A stretch of 45,286 nucleotides of DNA from Candidatus Saccharibacteria bacterium UBA1944. Its GTDB lineage: Bacteria > Patescibacteriota > Saccharimonadia > Saccharimonadales > Saccharimonadaceae. The stretch lies in assembly GCA_002336935.1 (NCBI GenBank), contig DDEW01000016.1, positions 153 to 45,438 on the forward strand. The letters run 5' to 3'. Made by a program: the position numbers and the translations under genes. The notes below the pieces were generated by a model. That model was given only the letters and a program-made list of their open reading frames with translations, was not told the origin of the DNA and ran no database searches. Positions 21,811-30,283 of the stretch are shown piece after piece. The first letter of the stretch is position 1. Every line of letters begins with the position of its first letter.

Positions 21811-21985
21811 GGTAAGGCGACTATCAATCGCTAAGCAAGCAGAAAGAACAGCACATCGCCTAGTAGAATCTGCCGTCATTGCAACGATACAGCAACAAGA
21901 AAGCGCTAAAAGAACTACTTCTTTTGGAAACGAGATGGTACCGCCCGATAGAGGGTTCTCGTAGTCAAACGAAGTAGTTTTTTAT
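21811..21985 (+). promoter_or_regulatory. T-box-like tRNA-sensing leader of ileS
   Basis: The 3' half matches a T-box antiterminator. CGAGA (21931-21935), a 7-nt bulge TGGTACC (21936-21942), GCCC (21943-21946), a short loop, GGGT (21953-21956) and TCTCG (21957-21961) form stems A1 and A2 exactly. The TGGT would pair with the ACCA end of tRNA-Ile. A terminator-like stem AACTACTTC (21912-21920)/GAAGTAGTT (21971-21979) plus T6 follows, then Shine-Dalgarno GGAGG before ileS. Upstream, GGCGA (21816-21820)/TCGCC (21856-21860) can form a very short Stem I with ATC, an Ile codon, at 21823-21825. Because the terminator stem encloses the antiterminator, the switching mode is uncertain. Confidence 0.75.
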
Positions 21986-21995
21986 TGGAGGAACT

Positions 21996-24863
21996 ATGAA
22001 ATTCAAAGCTAACACGCGACGTCGAGCGCTTGTGTATGAAAAAGAGTGGGCAGCTACGTGGCAAAAAGAAAAAACCTTTCAGCAATCTGTCTTGCAGCGC
22101 CCCGAAGACAATCAGTGGGTGTTCTATGATGGACCGCCATTTTTGACAGGCACTCCACACCACGGACATTTGCTTGTGAGTACCGTTAAGGATGCGATGG
22201 GCCGCTTTCATACTATGCGTGGTCAGCGAGTCGAGCGAACATGGGGATGGGATTGCCACGGGCTGCCCGCAGAAGTATTTGTAGAGAAACAGTTAGGAAT
22301 TGCAAATAAAAAAGAGATTGGTACAAAAATCAGTATCGAAGATTATGTGCGCGAATGTCGGAGTGCGATGGTAAAAACGGGTACTGAGTGGGAAGATACC
22401 ATTGATAGGTTGGGACGATGGGTTGAGTTTAAGGGCGCCTACCAGACCATGGACAAGGAGTTTATGGAAAGTGTGTGGTGGGCATTTAAAACCCTCTACG
22501 AAAAGGGGAAAATCTATGAGGGCGAAAAGATCCTTGTCTATTGCACCAAAGACGCAACGCCAATTAGCAAGAGCGAAGTGGCGATGGAAAATAGCTACCA
22601 GCTTGACACTGACCCAAGCGTATTTGTGTATTTTGACCTTGAAGACAGTAACGATGAAAAGATGCTAGCTTGGACGACAACACCCTGGACGCTGCCCGCT
22701 AACGTTGCTGTGGCTGTAAATGAAGTGCTTGAGTACTCGTTGCTTGAGCATGAGGGCAAGAAGTTTTATGTCGCTACTGAAGCGGTGAGCCGTGTGATGC
22801 AGGATGCTAAGCACCAGCCGCTTGAGTATACGGTGCTTAAAAAAGTGCAGGGGAGTGAACTCGTTGGTAAGAAATATCATCCGCTGTTTGAAAATCGAGG
22901 ACCGAGTGCGCACCGGGTATTAGCAGCAGACTTTGTGACATCTGAAGATGGTACGGGGCTTGTGCATGAAGCGCCAGCGTATGGTGAAGAAGATTACGAG
23001 CTTTGTAAAGTAAATGGTATACCGGTTATCTCAATCGTGGATGGCGATGGGCTTTATACTGAGGGGCGCTGGCAAGGTAAGAATATATGGGATGTGAATA
23101 AGGAAATTGCTAAAACCCTCGTTGAAGAAGGGCGAGCATTGAAGGTGGAATATATTCGCCACGAATATCCACACTGCCATCGCTGCGGTACAAAATTGAT
23201 GTATCGTGCACACCCAAGCTGGTTCATGGACATTCAGGGTCAAAAGGATGAAATGTTGCAGGCGAATAGCGAAACCCGCTGGACACCAGATAACCTGCGC
23301 ACTGGGCGATTCCATAACATTATTGAGCAGGCACCTGACTGGAATTTGAGTCGCGATCGATATTGGGCGACACCAATCCCGGTATGGCGGGGTGAAAAAA
23401 ATGATGGTACTGAAGTAGTGAAAGTCTTCGGAGGCTATGAGGAATTTGCGGAGTACACTGGAAAGCGCCTCGATGATTATCACTTGCCTGAAGTCATGAA
23501 TGTCACATTTGAGATGGATGGTGTGACAATGCGGCACATTGGCAAGGTGCTTGACTGTTGGTTCGAAAGTGGCAGCATGCCCTTTGCTCAGTTCCATTAT
23601 CCATTTGAAAATAAAGAGAAGTTTGAGCAGAGTTATCCTGCCGATTTCATCATTGAAGCAATCGATCAGACTCGTGGATGGTTCTATAGTTTGATGGCCG
23701 TGAACGTTGGTTTGTTCGGTAAAGCCCCGTGGAAAAATCTCATATGCACGGGATTTATCAACGCAGCTGATGGCAAAAAAATGAGTAAGAAACTCAAGAA
23801 TTACACCGATCCAATGGAATTGATGGATCAGTACTCAGCGGATAGCTTCCGGTTCTTGATGCTTGGCAGCCCACTGACAAATGGTGAGAACTTTGCATTG
23901 GCCGATAAAGACGTGGGGGACGTAGCCCGTAAGCTTAGCATGGTATGGAATATGTACGACTTCTTCACGATGTATGCAGAAGTCGATGGCTGGAAGTTTG
24001 ATGGTGCGTTGAAAGATCCACTTGATGAGCTGACGAACCCCCTTGATATTTGGGTGATTTCTCGGCTTCACCAGCTGGTTGCTGCTGTTGAAGAGCGACT
24101 GGAAGCCTACGACTTACAGGGGGCAATTAAACCGATACTGCCATTTATTGATGACGCGAGTAACTGGTATGTCCGCCGTAGTCGCCGACGTTTTTGGAAG
24201 AGTGAGGATGATAGCGACAAAACTGACGCTTACGTAACATTGCACTATGTGTTGACACGGCTGGCATACGTGCTTGCGCCATTTGCACCATTTATGGCAG
24301 AAGAGCTACACAGTAAGATGACAGGCGACGCAGCATCGATCCACTTAAAAGACTGGTTACCTGCTGGTCATATAAAAGAAACGGTAATGAACGAGATGGA
24401 CGTTGTGCGAGATTATGTAAACCAAGGTTTGAGCCTCCGCGCGAAAGCCGGCCTAAAAGTTCGCCAGCCACTTGCAGGTGTCACTGTGCCCGCACTTGGG
24501 GCGGAGTTCGACTTTACGCCTATTTTGCTCGATGAGTTGAACGTAAAAGAGGTGCACGTTGGTGAAGTTGTGGCAATAGATGAGCGACTCACGGCAGAGC
24601 TAAGGCGTGAGGGACTTATGCGTGAAGTAGTGCGCCATGTGCAAAATGCACGCAAGAGTGCGGGGTTGAACGTCGATGACCGTATTGTGCTCACTATTGC
24701 GACAGACGACGAAGAGTTACGACGTACTGTTGATGAGCATAGTGCTGTTATCCAAGCTGAGACGCTTGCTACAAAGTTAGTGACTGCAGAAGATGATATG
24801 TACGCTGAACAAGTAAGAATTGAAGGTAAAGAAGCAACGATAGCGCTTAAGAAGGAAAAATAA
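21996..24863 (+). CDS. ileS: Isoleucyl-tRNA synthetase (IleS2-like)
   Basis: 955 aa, class Ia. The HIGH-type motif is HHGH (55-58) in GTPHHGHLLVSTVKD, followed by WGWDCHGLPAE. The CP1 editing domain is present (TTPWTLPANVAVAV). KMSKK occurs in GKKMSKKLKNYTDPMELM. The anticodon-binding helical domain and a C-terminal tail follow. The WGWDCHGLP and KMSKKLKNY style is that of the eukaryote-like IleS2 group, known for mupirocin tolerance. That subtype call is from motif memory. A T-box-like leader precedes it. pspC follows after 1 nt. Confidence 0.95.
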   Translation: MKFKANTRRRALVYEKEWAATWQKEKTFQQSVLQRPEDNQWVFYDGPPFLTGTPHHGHLLVSTVKDAMGRFHTMRGQRVERTWGWDCHGLPAEVFVEKQLGIANKKEIGTKISIEDYVRECRSAMVKTGTEWEDTIDRLGRWVEFKGAYQTMDKEFMESVWWAFKTLYEKGKIYEGEKILVYCTKDATPISKSEVAMENSYQLDTDPSVFVYFDLEDSNDEKMLAWTTTPWTLPANVAVAVNEVLEYSLLEHEGKKFYVATEAVSRVMQDAKHQPLEYTVLKKVQGSELVGKKYHPLFENRGPSAHRVLAADFVTSEDGTGLVHEAPAYGEEDYELCKVNGIPVISIVDGDGLYTEGRWQGKNIWDVNKEIAKTLVEEGRALKVEYIRHEYPHCHRCGTKLMYRAHPSWFMDIQGQKDEMLQANSETRWTPDNLRTGRFHNIIEQAPDWNLSRDRYWATPIPVWRGEKNDGTEVVKVFGGYEEFAEYTGKRLDDYHLPEVMNVTFEMDGVTMRHIGKVLDCWFESGSMPFAQFHYPFENKEKFEQSYPADFIIEAIDQTRGWFYSLMAVNVGLFGKAPWKNLICTGFINAADGKKMSKKLKNYTDPMELMDQYSADSFRFLMLGSPLTNGENFALADKDVGDVARKLSMVWNMYDFFTMYAEVDGWKFDGALKDPLDELTNPLDIWVISRLHQLVAAVEERLEAYDLQGAIKPILPFIDDASNWYVRRSRRRFWKSEDDSDKTDAYVTLHYVLTRLAYVLAPFAPFMAEELHSKMTGDAASIHLKDWLPAGHIKETVMNEMDVVRDYVNQGLSLRAKAGLKVRQPLAGVTVPALGAEFDFTPILLDELNVKEVHVGEVVAIDERLTAELRREGLMREVVRHVQNARKSAGLNVDDRIVLTIATDDEELRRTVDEHSAVIQAETLATKLVTAEDDMYAEQVRIEGKEATIALKKEK

Positions 24864-24864
24864 T

Positions 24865-25050
24865 ATGAAAAAACTTTATAGAAGTAAAACGAATAGAAAG
24901 CTTGCTGGTGTTTGCGGTGGGCTAGGCGAGTACTTTGGATTTGACCCAACACTAGCGCGAGTGGCATTTGTATTTTTGTCACTGCCTGGTGGTTTGCCGG
25001 GTGTTCTGCCGTATTTATTGCTGTGGTTGGTGATTCCGGAGGATAAATAG
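24865..25050 (+). CDS. PspC-domain membrane protein
   Basis: 61 aa, essentially one PspC domain: KKLYRSKTNRKLAGVCGGLGEYFG, DPTLARVAFVFLSL, then a membrane segment ending LLLWLVIPED. PspC proteins sit in the membrane and take part in phage-shock or envelope-stress responses. No PspA or PspB is seen nearby. Its stop codon is immediately followed by the rhodanese ATG. Confidence 0.88.
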   Translation: MKKLYRSKTNRKLAGVCGGLGEYFGFDPTLARVAFVFLSLPGGLPGVLPYLLLWLVIPEDK

Positions 25051-25308
25051 ATGGTCATCGTTGATACGCGTGAGCCGTTCGAATATGCTGCAAGCCACGT
25101 AGAGGGAGCAATCAATATTTCGCCGATGGAATTTATGCGTGGATTGCCCGACAAGCTAAAAGATGTGCCAAAAGACGAGCAGATTATTCTGTATTGCCGT
25201 AGCGGCCAGCGCAGCAATACCTGTAGTATGATCTTGCGCCAGTTTGGTTATACAAACCTTGTGAATGGTACCAACGAACAGCATGTTCGTAAGCTCTTGA
25301 ATCAATAA
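25051..25308 (+). CDS. Rhodanese-like domain protein
   Basis: 85 aa, a single rhodanese domain. VIVDTREPFEYAASHVEGAINI is followed by the active-site loop LYCRSGQRSN with the catalytic Cys. This type moves sulfane sulfur or acts as a thiol carrier, and single-domain PspE-like rhodaneses are often found with phage-shock genes, which fits the adjacent PspC. It starts directly after the pspC stop. A shared operon with ileS and pspC is likely. Confidence 0.85.
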   Translation: MVIVDTREPFEYAASHVEGAINISPMEFMRGLPDKLKDVPKDEQIILYCRSGQRSNTCSMILRQFGYTNLVNGTNEQHVRKLLNQ

Positions 25309-25324
25309 CTGACCAGGGAAAGAC

Positions 25325-25353
25325 TTGACTTTTTATGCTGTTTGTGCTTATAT
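25325..25353 (+). promoter_or_regulatory. Extended -10 promoter with overlapping palindrome
   Basis: TTGACT (25325-25330), a 17-nt spacer ending in TGC, then TTATAT (25348-25353). An inverted repeat ATAGGT-ATATAA-ACCTAT (25352-25369) covers the end of the -10 box and the expected start site, an arrangement typical of a repressor operator. Confidence 0.75.
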
Positions 25354-25379
25354 AGGTATATAAACCTATCAACACCAAC

Positions 25380-25631
25380 ATGCTAAAAATACACAAAAGT
25401 CTTCATTTACCGGTCCCACACATGACTCACTCAACTGAACGTATGCAGTTGAGCCCTGTAACGAGCGAAAATGATGAGCTGATTGTTGCGATTGAGCAGG
25501 ATAGCCAAAAGGGAGAGGCGAAGTGGGTGCTTGAAGGTCCGCAAGATGTGGGAGAATTGGCCACTTTTTGGGCTGGGGTTGAAAGCGACCTCAAAAAAGA
25601 TCCCGATTGGTTTGATTTTGCTGAAGACTAG
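25380..25631 (+). CDS. Small protein of unknown function
   Basis: 83 aa, acidic. No family is recognised. The body (about 28-83) is hydrophilic and soluble-looking: ENDELIVAIEQDSQKGEAKWVLEG, then ATFWAGVESDLKKDPDWFDFAED, with a very acidic and aromatic end. No membrane segment or signal peptide is present. ATG 25380 gives a leader of about 20 nt with no Shine-Dalgarno. ATG 25422 and ATG 25443 are possible later starts. Its promoter belongs to the same conserved family as the KGG, large repeat protein and nuclease genes. Confidence 0.55.
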   Translation: MLKIHKSLHLPVPHMTHSTERMQLSPVTSENDELIVAIEQDSQKGEAKWVLEGPQDVGELATFWAGVESDLKKDPDWFDFAED

Positions 25632-25645
25632 TTCATACTAAGAGT

Positions 25646-26452
25646 ATGATTACAAAGGCAATTATTCCCGTTGCGGGATGGGGGACAAGGCGTCTTCCGA
25701 TTACAAAGGCAATTGAAAAGTGTATGCTTCCAGTGGGTAATCGTCCAGTGGTTGATTACATTGTGCAAGACTGTATCGCGGCTGGTATAACCGATATTTA
25801 CTTCGTGGTGAGTGAGCATAGTGAACAAGTGCGCGATTTTTACCGGACCAATATTGATCTGAATGATTATTTAAAGCGAAATGGCAAGAATGAACTGCTC
25901 GATATGCTGCGGCCACCGAAAGTAAGCCTGCACTACGTAGTGCAATCAAGCTATGGAAAATACGGTACCGCAATACCACCAAGCCTCGTGTTTCGGGAGC
26001 TTGCCGAAGGAGAGCCTGTTGTCGTCGTTGGTGGTGATGACTTTATTTATGACCCATCGGGTGAATCATCAGTGAAGCGACTAATTGAAGCGGCTGGAGA
26101 AACGGGTGGAGCAATTTATGGCGCGCCGGTAGAGGGTGATATTAGTCGCTATGGAGTGATTGCGATGGATGGCGAAGGGACATTTACGGGCATTGTTGAG
26201 AAACCGCAGCCCGGTAAAGAACCGAGCCACCTTATCAATATCAGCCAGTATGCGTTGCCGTATGAAGCCATGCGTACGATTTATGAGTACGCCAAGACCG
26301 AGCGATCAGGCGAGTATTACATCACCGATGCGGTTAATGAGTATGTGAAGAATGGCGGGAAAATGAAGGTAGTAGAAGTGAAGGGCGAGTACCTTGATTG
26401 TGGAACAGTTGAGGGCTGGCTGGCGGCGAACCAGACGGTTGTTGGAGCATAG
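25646..26452 (+). CDS. galU: UTP-glucose-1-phosphate uridylyltransferase
   Basis: 268 aa. It makes UDP-glucose for glycans and envelope polymers. The nucleotide-binding start is IIPVAGWGTRRLPITKAIEKCMLPV (usually GxGTRxLPxTK), with QSSYGKYGTA, VVVGGDDFIYD and GYVEKPQPGKEPS-like regions. Family length is normally about 290 aa, so this is a lean form. A CATACT box ends 6 nt before the ATG. The gene also starts only 15 nt after the previous one, so co-transcription is equally possible. Confidence 0.9.
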   Translation: MITKAIIPVAGWGTRRLPITKAIEKCMLPVGNRPVVDYIVQDCIAAGITDIYFVVSEHSEQVRDFYRTNIDLNDYLKRNGKNELLDMLRPPKVSLHYVVQSSYGKYGTAIPPSLVFRELAEGEPVVVVGGDDFIYDPSGESSVKRLIEAAGETGGAIYGAPVEGDISRYGVIAMDGEGTFTGIVEKPQPGKEPSHLINISQYALPYEAMRTIYEYAKTERSGEYYITDAVNEYVKNGGKMKVVEVKGEYLDCGTVEGWLAANQTVVGA

Positions 26453-26454
26453 AC

Positions 26455-26483
26455 TTGCTCTTTTGCGCTACCTCTGGTACAAT
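26455..26483 (+). promoter_or_regulatory. Promoter of rplU
   Basis: TTGCTC (26455-26460), a 17-nt spacer ending in TGG, then TACAAT (26478-26483). Shine-Dalgarno TAAGGA follows at about 26505-26510. Confidence 0.7.
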
Positions 26484-26518
26484 TGATACTTGAATCAGAA
26501 ATTTAATAAGGAATGACA

Positions 26519-26824
26519 ATGAAAGCAGTCGTGAAAATCGGTGGCAAGCAGTATATTGCCAGCGAAAAAGAGACCCTCATGGTGGACCTCCTCCCTGAAG
26601 GCACAAAAGAGCTCACACTCGACGCACTCCTCGTCATTGATGGTGACAAGACAACAGTCGGTGCGCCAACAGTGAAGGGTGTCAAGGTAGTAGCAAAGGT
26701 AGTTGATCCCAAAGTTGCCGGTGAAAAGCTACGAGTAATTCGCTACAAGAGCAAAAAGCGTGTGAACACCCAAACGGGACACCGCCAAAAGTACAGCAAA
26801 CTAGAGATTACTACAATCAAATAG
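26519..26824 (+). CDS. rplU: 50S ribosomal protein bL21
   Basis: 101 aa. MKAVVKIGGKQYIASEKETLMVD is the typical bL21 start. The C-terminal IRYKSKKRVNTQTGHRQKYSKLEI binds 23S rRNA. ATG 26519 is favoured over ATG 26513 because TAAGGA sits about 8 nt upstream and the family begins at MKAVV. rpmA (bL27), its usual partner, does not follow. Instead a terminator closes the unit, so it is monocistronic. Confidence 0.94.
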   Translation: MKAVVKIGGKQYIASEKETLMVDLLPEGTKELTLDALLVIDGDKTTVGAPTVKGVKVVAKVVDPKVAGEKLRVIRYKSKKRVNTQTGHRQKYSKLEITTIK

Positions 26825-26832
26825 TAGAATGG

Positions 26833-26855
26833 CCCGCCGGAGACGGCGGGTTTTG
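26833..26855 (+). terminator. Terminator after rplU
   Basis: CCCGCC (26833-26838) and GGCGGG (26845-26850) with a GGAGAC loop are followed by TTTT. It lies between rplU and the convergent mannosyltransferase gene. Confidence 0.8.
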
Positions 26856-27947
26856 CTATGCTACCCAATAACCATTGAAAAAGAGAACAACATTCCAGGC
26901 GAGCAGAAACGCACTCGTCACAATGAAGGCAATTTGTTGCCACTGTGGACGCTGGTTGAGCCAGATGCCGAGCGCGAGAAACAGTGGGGGCAGGGCCAAC
27001 ATATAGCGATTGATACTATCAAGGCGGCCGCTCGCAAGGGGCAGGAGGAGTGAAGCTACACAAAAAAGCAGCCAAGCCTTGCCGAGGTATTTGTGCACGG
27101 TCCACAGCATCAGCCCGAGCACAGGGATATACCATAGGTAAAGTGGCGTAAATGATGAAATAAGATTTTGGACGGGATTGCCATCGAGGCGCCCCCACTG
27201 GTGCTGTGCGGCAATAAAGGCAAAAGGATCGCCGAATGCATTTGCGAGGTAGGTCATGTAAACAATGATGCCGATGGGAGCAAATATAACCGGTGTGTAT
27301 CGGGGCCATTCACGATATTTTTTGTTTATTATAATGTCGGCTAAGAAGAACAATGCTAACACGCCCCCCTGAACTCGTGAGGCGGTGGCGAATGCCGCAA
27401 AAATACCGCTAGCAACATACCAGCCTCGACGATAGGCATAGAGTGAACCTGTAATAAGAAAAATAAAGAGACTTTCGCCATAGCCCGCCGCCAGGAAGAA
27501 GGATGAAGGAAAGAGGGCAAATAGTCCGAGCACTCCCCATGGAGATAACGTAATTTTTCGTTTTCGTAGTTCATAGGCAGCCCACAGGTACACAACAATA
27601 GCAGTGAGAATACTAAACACCCAGCTAATTACTAAGAGTGCTGCCAAGGGCGATATACCAAAGAATGTGAGACCCCTAGCAAGCAGTGGGTAAAGTGGAA
27701 AGAAGGCAACAGTTGTTGAGTTATAGCCATTAGCAACGATGGACTGATAATGGCCGGTATCATACCTATCAAGTGCTCCCGGGAATCGTACTATACTCAT
27801 GCTCTGAGGCGATGGTGATGTGCTGTGATAATCAATGACCTGGCGGTCGGCATATACGCCGGCCACAATAATAACGGCAATAAACAAGATTGCGCTCATC
27901 GCTGCAATAAGAATTGGGTAACGGCGAGCTAAGAAGAGGATTTTCAT
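26856..27947 (-). CDS. PIG-V-like polytopic mannosyltransferase
   Basis: 363 aa with about nine to ten membrane segments. After the first segment comes DRYDTGHYQSIVANGYN, then AFFPLYPLLARG, which matches the loop signature of the PIG-V / GPI-mannosyltransferase-like family of GT-C enzymes. These move mannose from a lipid-phosphate sugar to an outer-face acceptor. Bacterial members act on cell-envelope glycolipids or glycoproteins, and the acceptor here is unknown. TATAAT (27963-27958) lies 10 nt before the ATG, so the leader is only about 3-4 nt. Divergent parA starts on the other side. Confidence 0.7.
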   Translation of the reverse strand: MKILFLARRYPILIAAMSAILFIAVIIVAGVYADRQVIDYHSTSPSPQSMSIVRFPGALDRYDTGHYQSIVANGYNSTTVAFFPLYPLLARGLTFFGISPLAALLVISWVFSILTAIVVYLWAAYELRKRKITLSPWGVLGLFALFPSSFFLAAGYGESLFIFLITGSLYAYRRGWYVASGIFAAFATASRVQGGVLALFFLADIIINKKYREWPRYTPVIFAPIGIIVYMTYLANAFGDPFAFIAAQHQWGRLDGNPVQNLISSFTPLYLWYIPVLGLMLWTVHKYLGKAWLLFCVASLLLPLASGRLDSINRYMLALPPLFLALGIWLNQRPQWQQIAFIVTSAFLLAWNVVLFFNGYWVA

Positions 27948-27990
27948 GCTGATATTGATTATACACCAATACTCTATACGAATTCGCTCG

Positions 27991-27999
27991 TGGTATAAT
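27991..27999 (+). promoter_or_regulatory. Extended -10 promoter of parAB
   Basis: TGG TATAAT (27991-27999) followed by AGGGG (28011-28015) and GTG 28028. It is divergent from the mannosyltransferase promoter with about 30 bp between the two -10 boxes. Confidence 0.65.
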
Positions 28000-28027
28000 G
28001 GTAGTAAATAAGGGGAAATACATAAAC

Positions 28028-28792
28028 GTGCCTACTATTATTGCTGTAACAAATCAAAAAGGTGGCGTGGGTAAAACTACTAGTTCTATTAACATTGCTT
28101 ACTACTTGGCAAAAATGGGTAAGCGTACACTTCTGATTGACTTTGACCCCCAGGGCAACGCAACGAGCGGTTTAGGAATTGATAAGCAAGCACTTGAAGC
28201 AACAATGGCAGAGGTAGTAGTGGGAGCAAAGACATTGAGTGATGTGATTGTGTCCACTGAGCACAAGAACCTTTCGCTTGCACCATCAACACCCACACTT
28301 GCTAACACTGAGGTGGAGTTGGCGCAGGCACAGCATCGATTTAGTCGATTAAAGCACGCAATTGCGCAGTGCCCGATTGAGTATGATTATGTGATCATTG
28401 ATAGCCCGCCGAGCCTCAGTTTGTTAACGGTAAATGGCTTGATTGCGGCCCGTTACGTTTTGCTACCAGTGCAAGCAGAGTTTTATGCTTTGGAGGGGCT
28501 CGGTCAGCTGCTCGAAACCATGAAGCTGGTTCGTAAGAGTCTTAACCCTACCCTTGATTTAATAGGGGTCCTACCGACAATGGTTGATAGCCGAACTTCT
28601 TTGTCGGGCCAAGTGCTCGCTGAGATTGGTAAGCACTTTCCGGCTAAAGTTTTTAAAACGAGTATCCCCAGAAATGTACGCTTAGCCGAGGCGCCAAGCC
28701 ATGGTGTGCCAATCGGTGTGTATGATCGATTCAGTAAAGGCGCACGCGCCTACAAGGCAGTAGCAAAGGAGGTGGTAGAACGTGTCGGCTAA
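28028..28792 (+). CDS. parA: Chromosome partitioning ATPase ParA (Soj)
   Basis: 254 aa from GTG 28028. Deviant Walker A KGGVGKTT follows TIIAVTNQ, Walker A' reads LLIDFDPQGNATSGLG, and Walker B reads YVIIDSPPSLS. ParA binds DNA nonspecifically and moves ParB-parS complexes. GTG was preferred because the ATG at 27998 lies inside the -10 box. AGGGG sits 12 nt upstream. It overlaps parB by 11 nt. Confidence 0.93.
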   Translation: MPTIIAVTNQKGGVGKTTSSINIAYYLAKMGKRTLLIDFDPQGNATSGLGIDKQALEATMAEVVVGAKTLSDVIVSTEHKNLSLAPSTPTLANTEVELAQAQHRFSRLKHAIAQCPIEYDYVIIDSPPSLSLLTVNGLIAARYVLLPVQAEFYALEGLGQLLETMKLVRKSLNPTLDLIGVLPTMVDSRTSLSGQVLAEIGKHFPAKVFKTSIPRNVRLAEAPSHGVPIGVYDRFSKGARAYKAVAKEVVERVG

Positions 28793-29669
28793 AAAAGGAT
28801 TAGGCAGAGGATTTGATTCGCTCATTCCTACTGAGCTGCTGGACGAAGAGTTCGATCCAACAGCTGCGCAAGATGAGCAGGTCAGTGATTTGCGTCATGT
28901 GAAACTTTCGGCAATTGTACCTGATCCAGAGCAGCCGCGACGAACGTTTGACGAATTGTCGCTTGAGGAACTTGCTGAGTCTATTCGTGAGCACGGGGTG
29001 CTGCAGCCTATTGTGGTCACACCACACAGCAATGGCTACATGATTGTCGCGGGGGAGCGTCGCTATCATGCTGCAAAAAAAGCCGGCCTCGACAAAATAC
29101 CAACACTTGTGCGAACGCTTTCTAACCAACATAAGCTTGAGTTGTCGCTGATTGAGAATCTTCAGCGGCGTGATTTAAATGTTCTCGAAACGGCCACTGC
29201 CTATTTGAAGTTGCGGGATCAGTTTAATCTTACTCTTGACCAAATTGGTCAGCGGGTTGGTGGTAAGTCGGTGGGAGCGATAAGCAATACACTCCGGTTG
29301 CTGCGCTTACCGCAGATGGTGCGCGATGCACTTGCAGAAGGAAAAATTCGCGAGGGTCAGGCGCGCCCCCTTATTAATCTTGACGAAGCAACAATTGAAG
29401 CAATATTCCCGTTGATTATTAAGGAAGAGTGGAGCGCTCGTGCAATTGAGCAGTATGTTACTAAGCTAAAGAAAACCAAGCAACAAGGCCAAGGCGGCGA
29501 TAAGAAAGTCTCATCACTGCCAACTCGCTATCAAACCGAGTCAAGAGCGTTTGAGAAACGATTTGGGGCCCCAGTTCACATCCGAACTACGGCAAAGGGC
29601 TCAGGTCAAATAGTCATTCGCTTTAAAAGCGAAAATGAATTTCAACGTATCTCAAAGTTACTAGGCTAG
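28782..29669 (+). CDS. parB: Chromosome partitioning protein ParB (Spo0J)
   Basis: 295 aa from GTG 28782 after AAAGGAGG. Starts KKGLGRGFDSLIP. The N-terminal CTPase/nuclease-like domain holds IVPDPEQPRRTF and GERRYHAAKKAGL, then ENLQRRDLN. The HTH DQIGQRVGGKSVGAISNTLRLL binds parS. The C-terminal dimer domain ends in the usual basic/hydrophobic pattern. No 16-bp parS-like palindrome was noticed in the window. The 3' end faces lepB with only 2 nt between them. Confidence 0.93.
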   Translation: MSAKKGLGRGFDSLIPTELLDEEFDPTAAQDEQVSDLRHVKLSAIVPDPEQPRRTFDELSLEELAESIREHGVLQPIVVTPHSNGYMIVAGERRYHAAKKAGLDKIPTLVRTLSNQHKLELSLIENLQRRDLNVLETATAYLKLRDQFNLTLDQIGQRVGGKSVGAISNTLRLLRLPQMVRDALAEGKIREGQARPLINLDEATIEAIFPLIIKEEWSARAIEQYVTKLKKTKQQGQGGDKKVSSLPTRYQTESRAFEKRFGAPVHIRTTAKGSGQIVIRFKSENEFQRISKLLG

Positions 29670-29671
29670 CA

Positions 29672-30283
29672 CTAGAAGAGCGCAATTTTTGTGAATGGCC
29701 AGATACGAATGGCAACTGGGCCGACAATATCAAAGGTAGGGATAGTCCCCAGACCGGTCCGCGAGTCATAAGAGTTACCATCAATCCGGTTGTCGCCTGC
29801 TACGAAAATTGTTCCTTCAGAGACAACCATGTCGAGCCCTTCGCCACTCGAAGGAGACTGTGGACCAGCGTTGCCCTTGCGATAGTCGTTGTCGGGCTGG
29901 TATCCAGCTGGATGTTTGGTGTTAAAAACAGTGAGGACGCCATTGGTTATGGTAACCCGCTCTCCTGCGAAGGCAATTACACGCTTGACGATATACTCAT
30001 CACGTTCGCCCTGGGTGTAACGAGGATTCTTGAAAACGATAATATCACCCCTATTCGGGGTATACGACTTGTTCTTAAGCTGCGCAGCAGTGATGGGCAG
30101 CCGGTTGACAATGAGCCGTTCGCCATCATGAAGCGTGTAGTCCATACTATGACCTGAAACCGAGAAGCTACGGAAAATAAAGGTATTAATAAGTACGGTG
30201 CCAATAAACACAATGATGATGAAAATAAGAAAATTAAGGATGTCCTTAATGTGCGGATGACGTGTTAAAAAGCCTGCTTCCAT
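29672..30283 (-). CDS. lepB: Signal peptidase I
   Basis: 203 aa from ATG 30283. One N-terminal membrane anchor at about 13-35 (DILNFLIFIIIVFIGTVLINTF), then the catalytic Ser46 in SVSGHSMDYTL and Lys100 in EYIVKRVIAFAGE, and the late GDNRIDGNSYDSR box. It cuts Sec and Tat signal peptides on the outer face. TATAGT (30296-30291) with TTGCTT at 30318-30313 ends 7 nt before ATG 30283, so a leaderless start is predicted. The longer frame from 30343 runs through this promoter. Confidence 0.93.
   Translation of the reverse strand: MEAGFLTRHPHIKDILNFLIFIIIVFIGTVLINTFIFRSFSVSGHSMDYTLHDGERLIVNRLPITAAQLKNKSYTPNRGDIIVFKNPRYTQGERDEYIVKRVIAFAGERVTITNGVLTVFNTKHPAGYQPDNDYRKGNAGPQSPSSGEGLDMVVSEGTIFVAGDNRIDGNSYDSRTGLGTIPTFDIVGPVAIRIWPFTKIALF

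Noticed and set aside
26829..27053. 74-codon plus-strand ORF after rplU
   Set aside because: Starts in the terminator and is antisense to the PIG-V-like gene.
29932..30165. Plus-strand ORF inside lepB (about 29912-30157)
   Set aside because: Antisense to the conserved SPase I catalytic region; no RBS or recognisable product.
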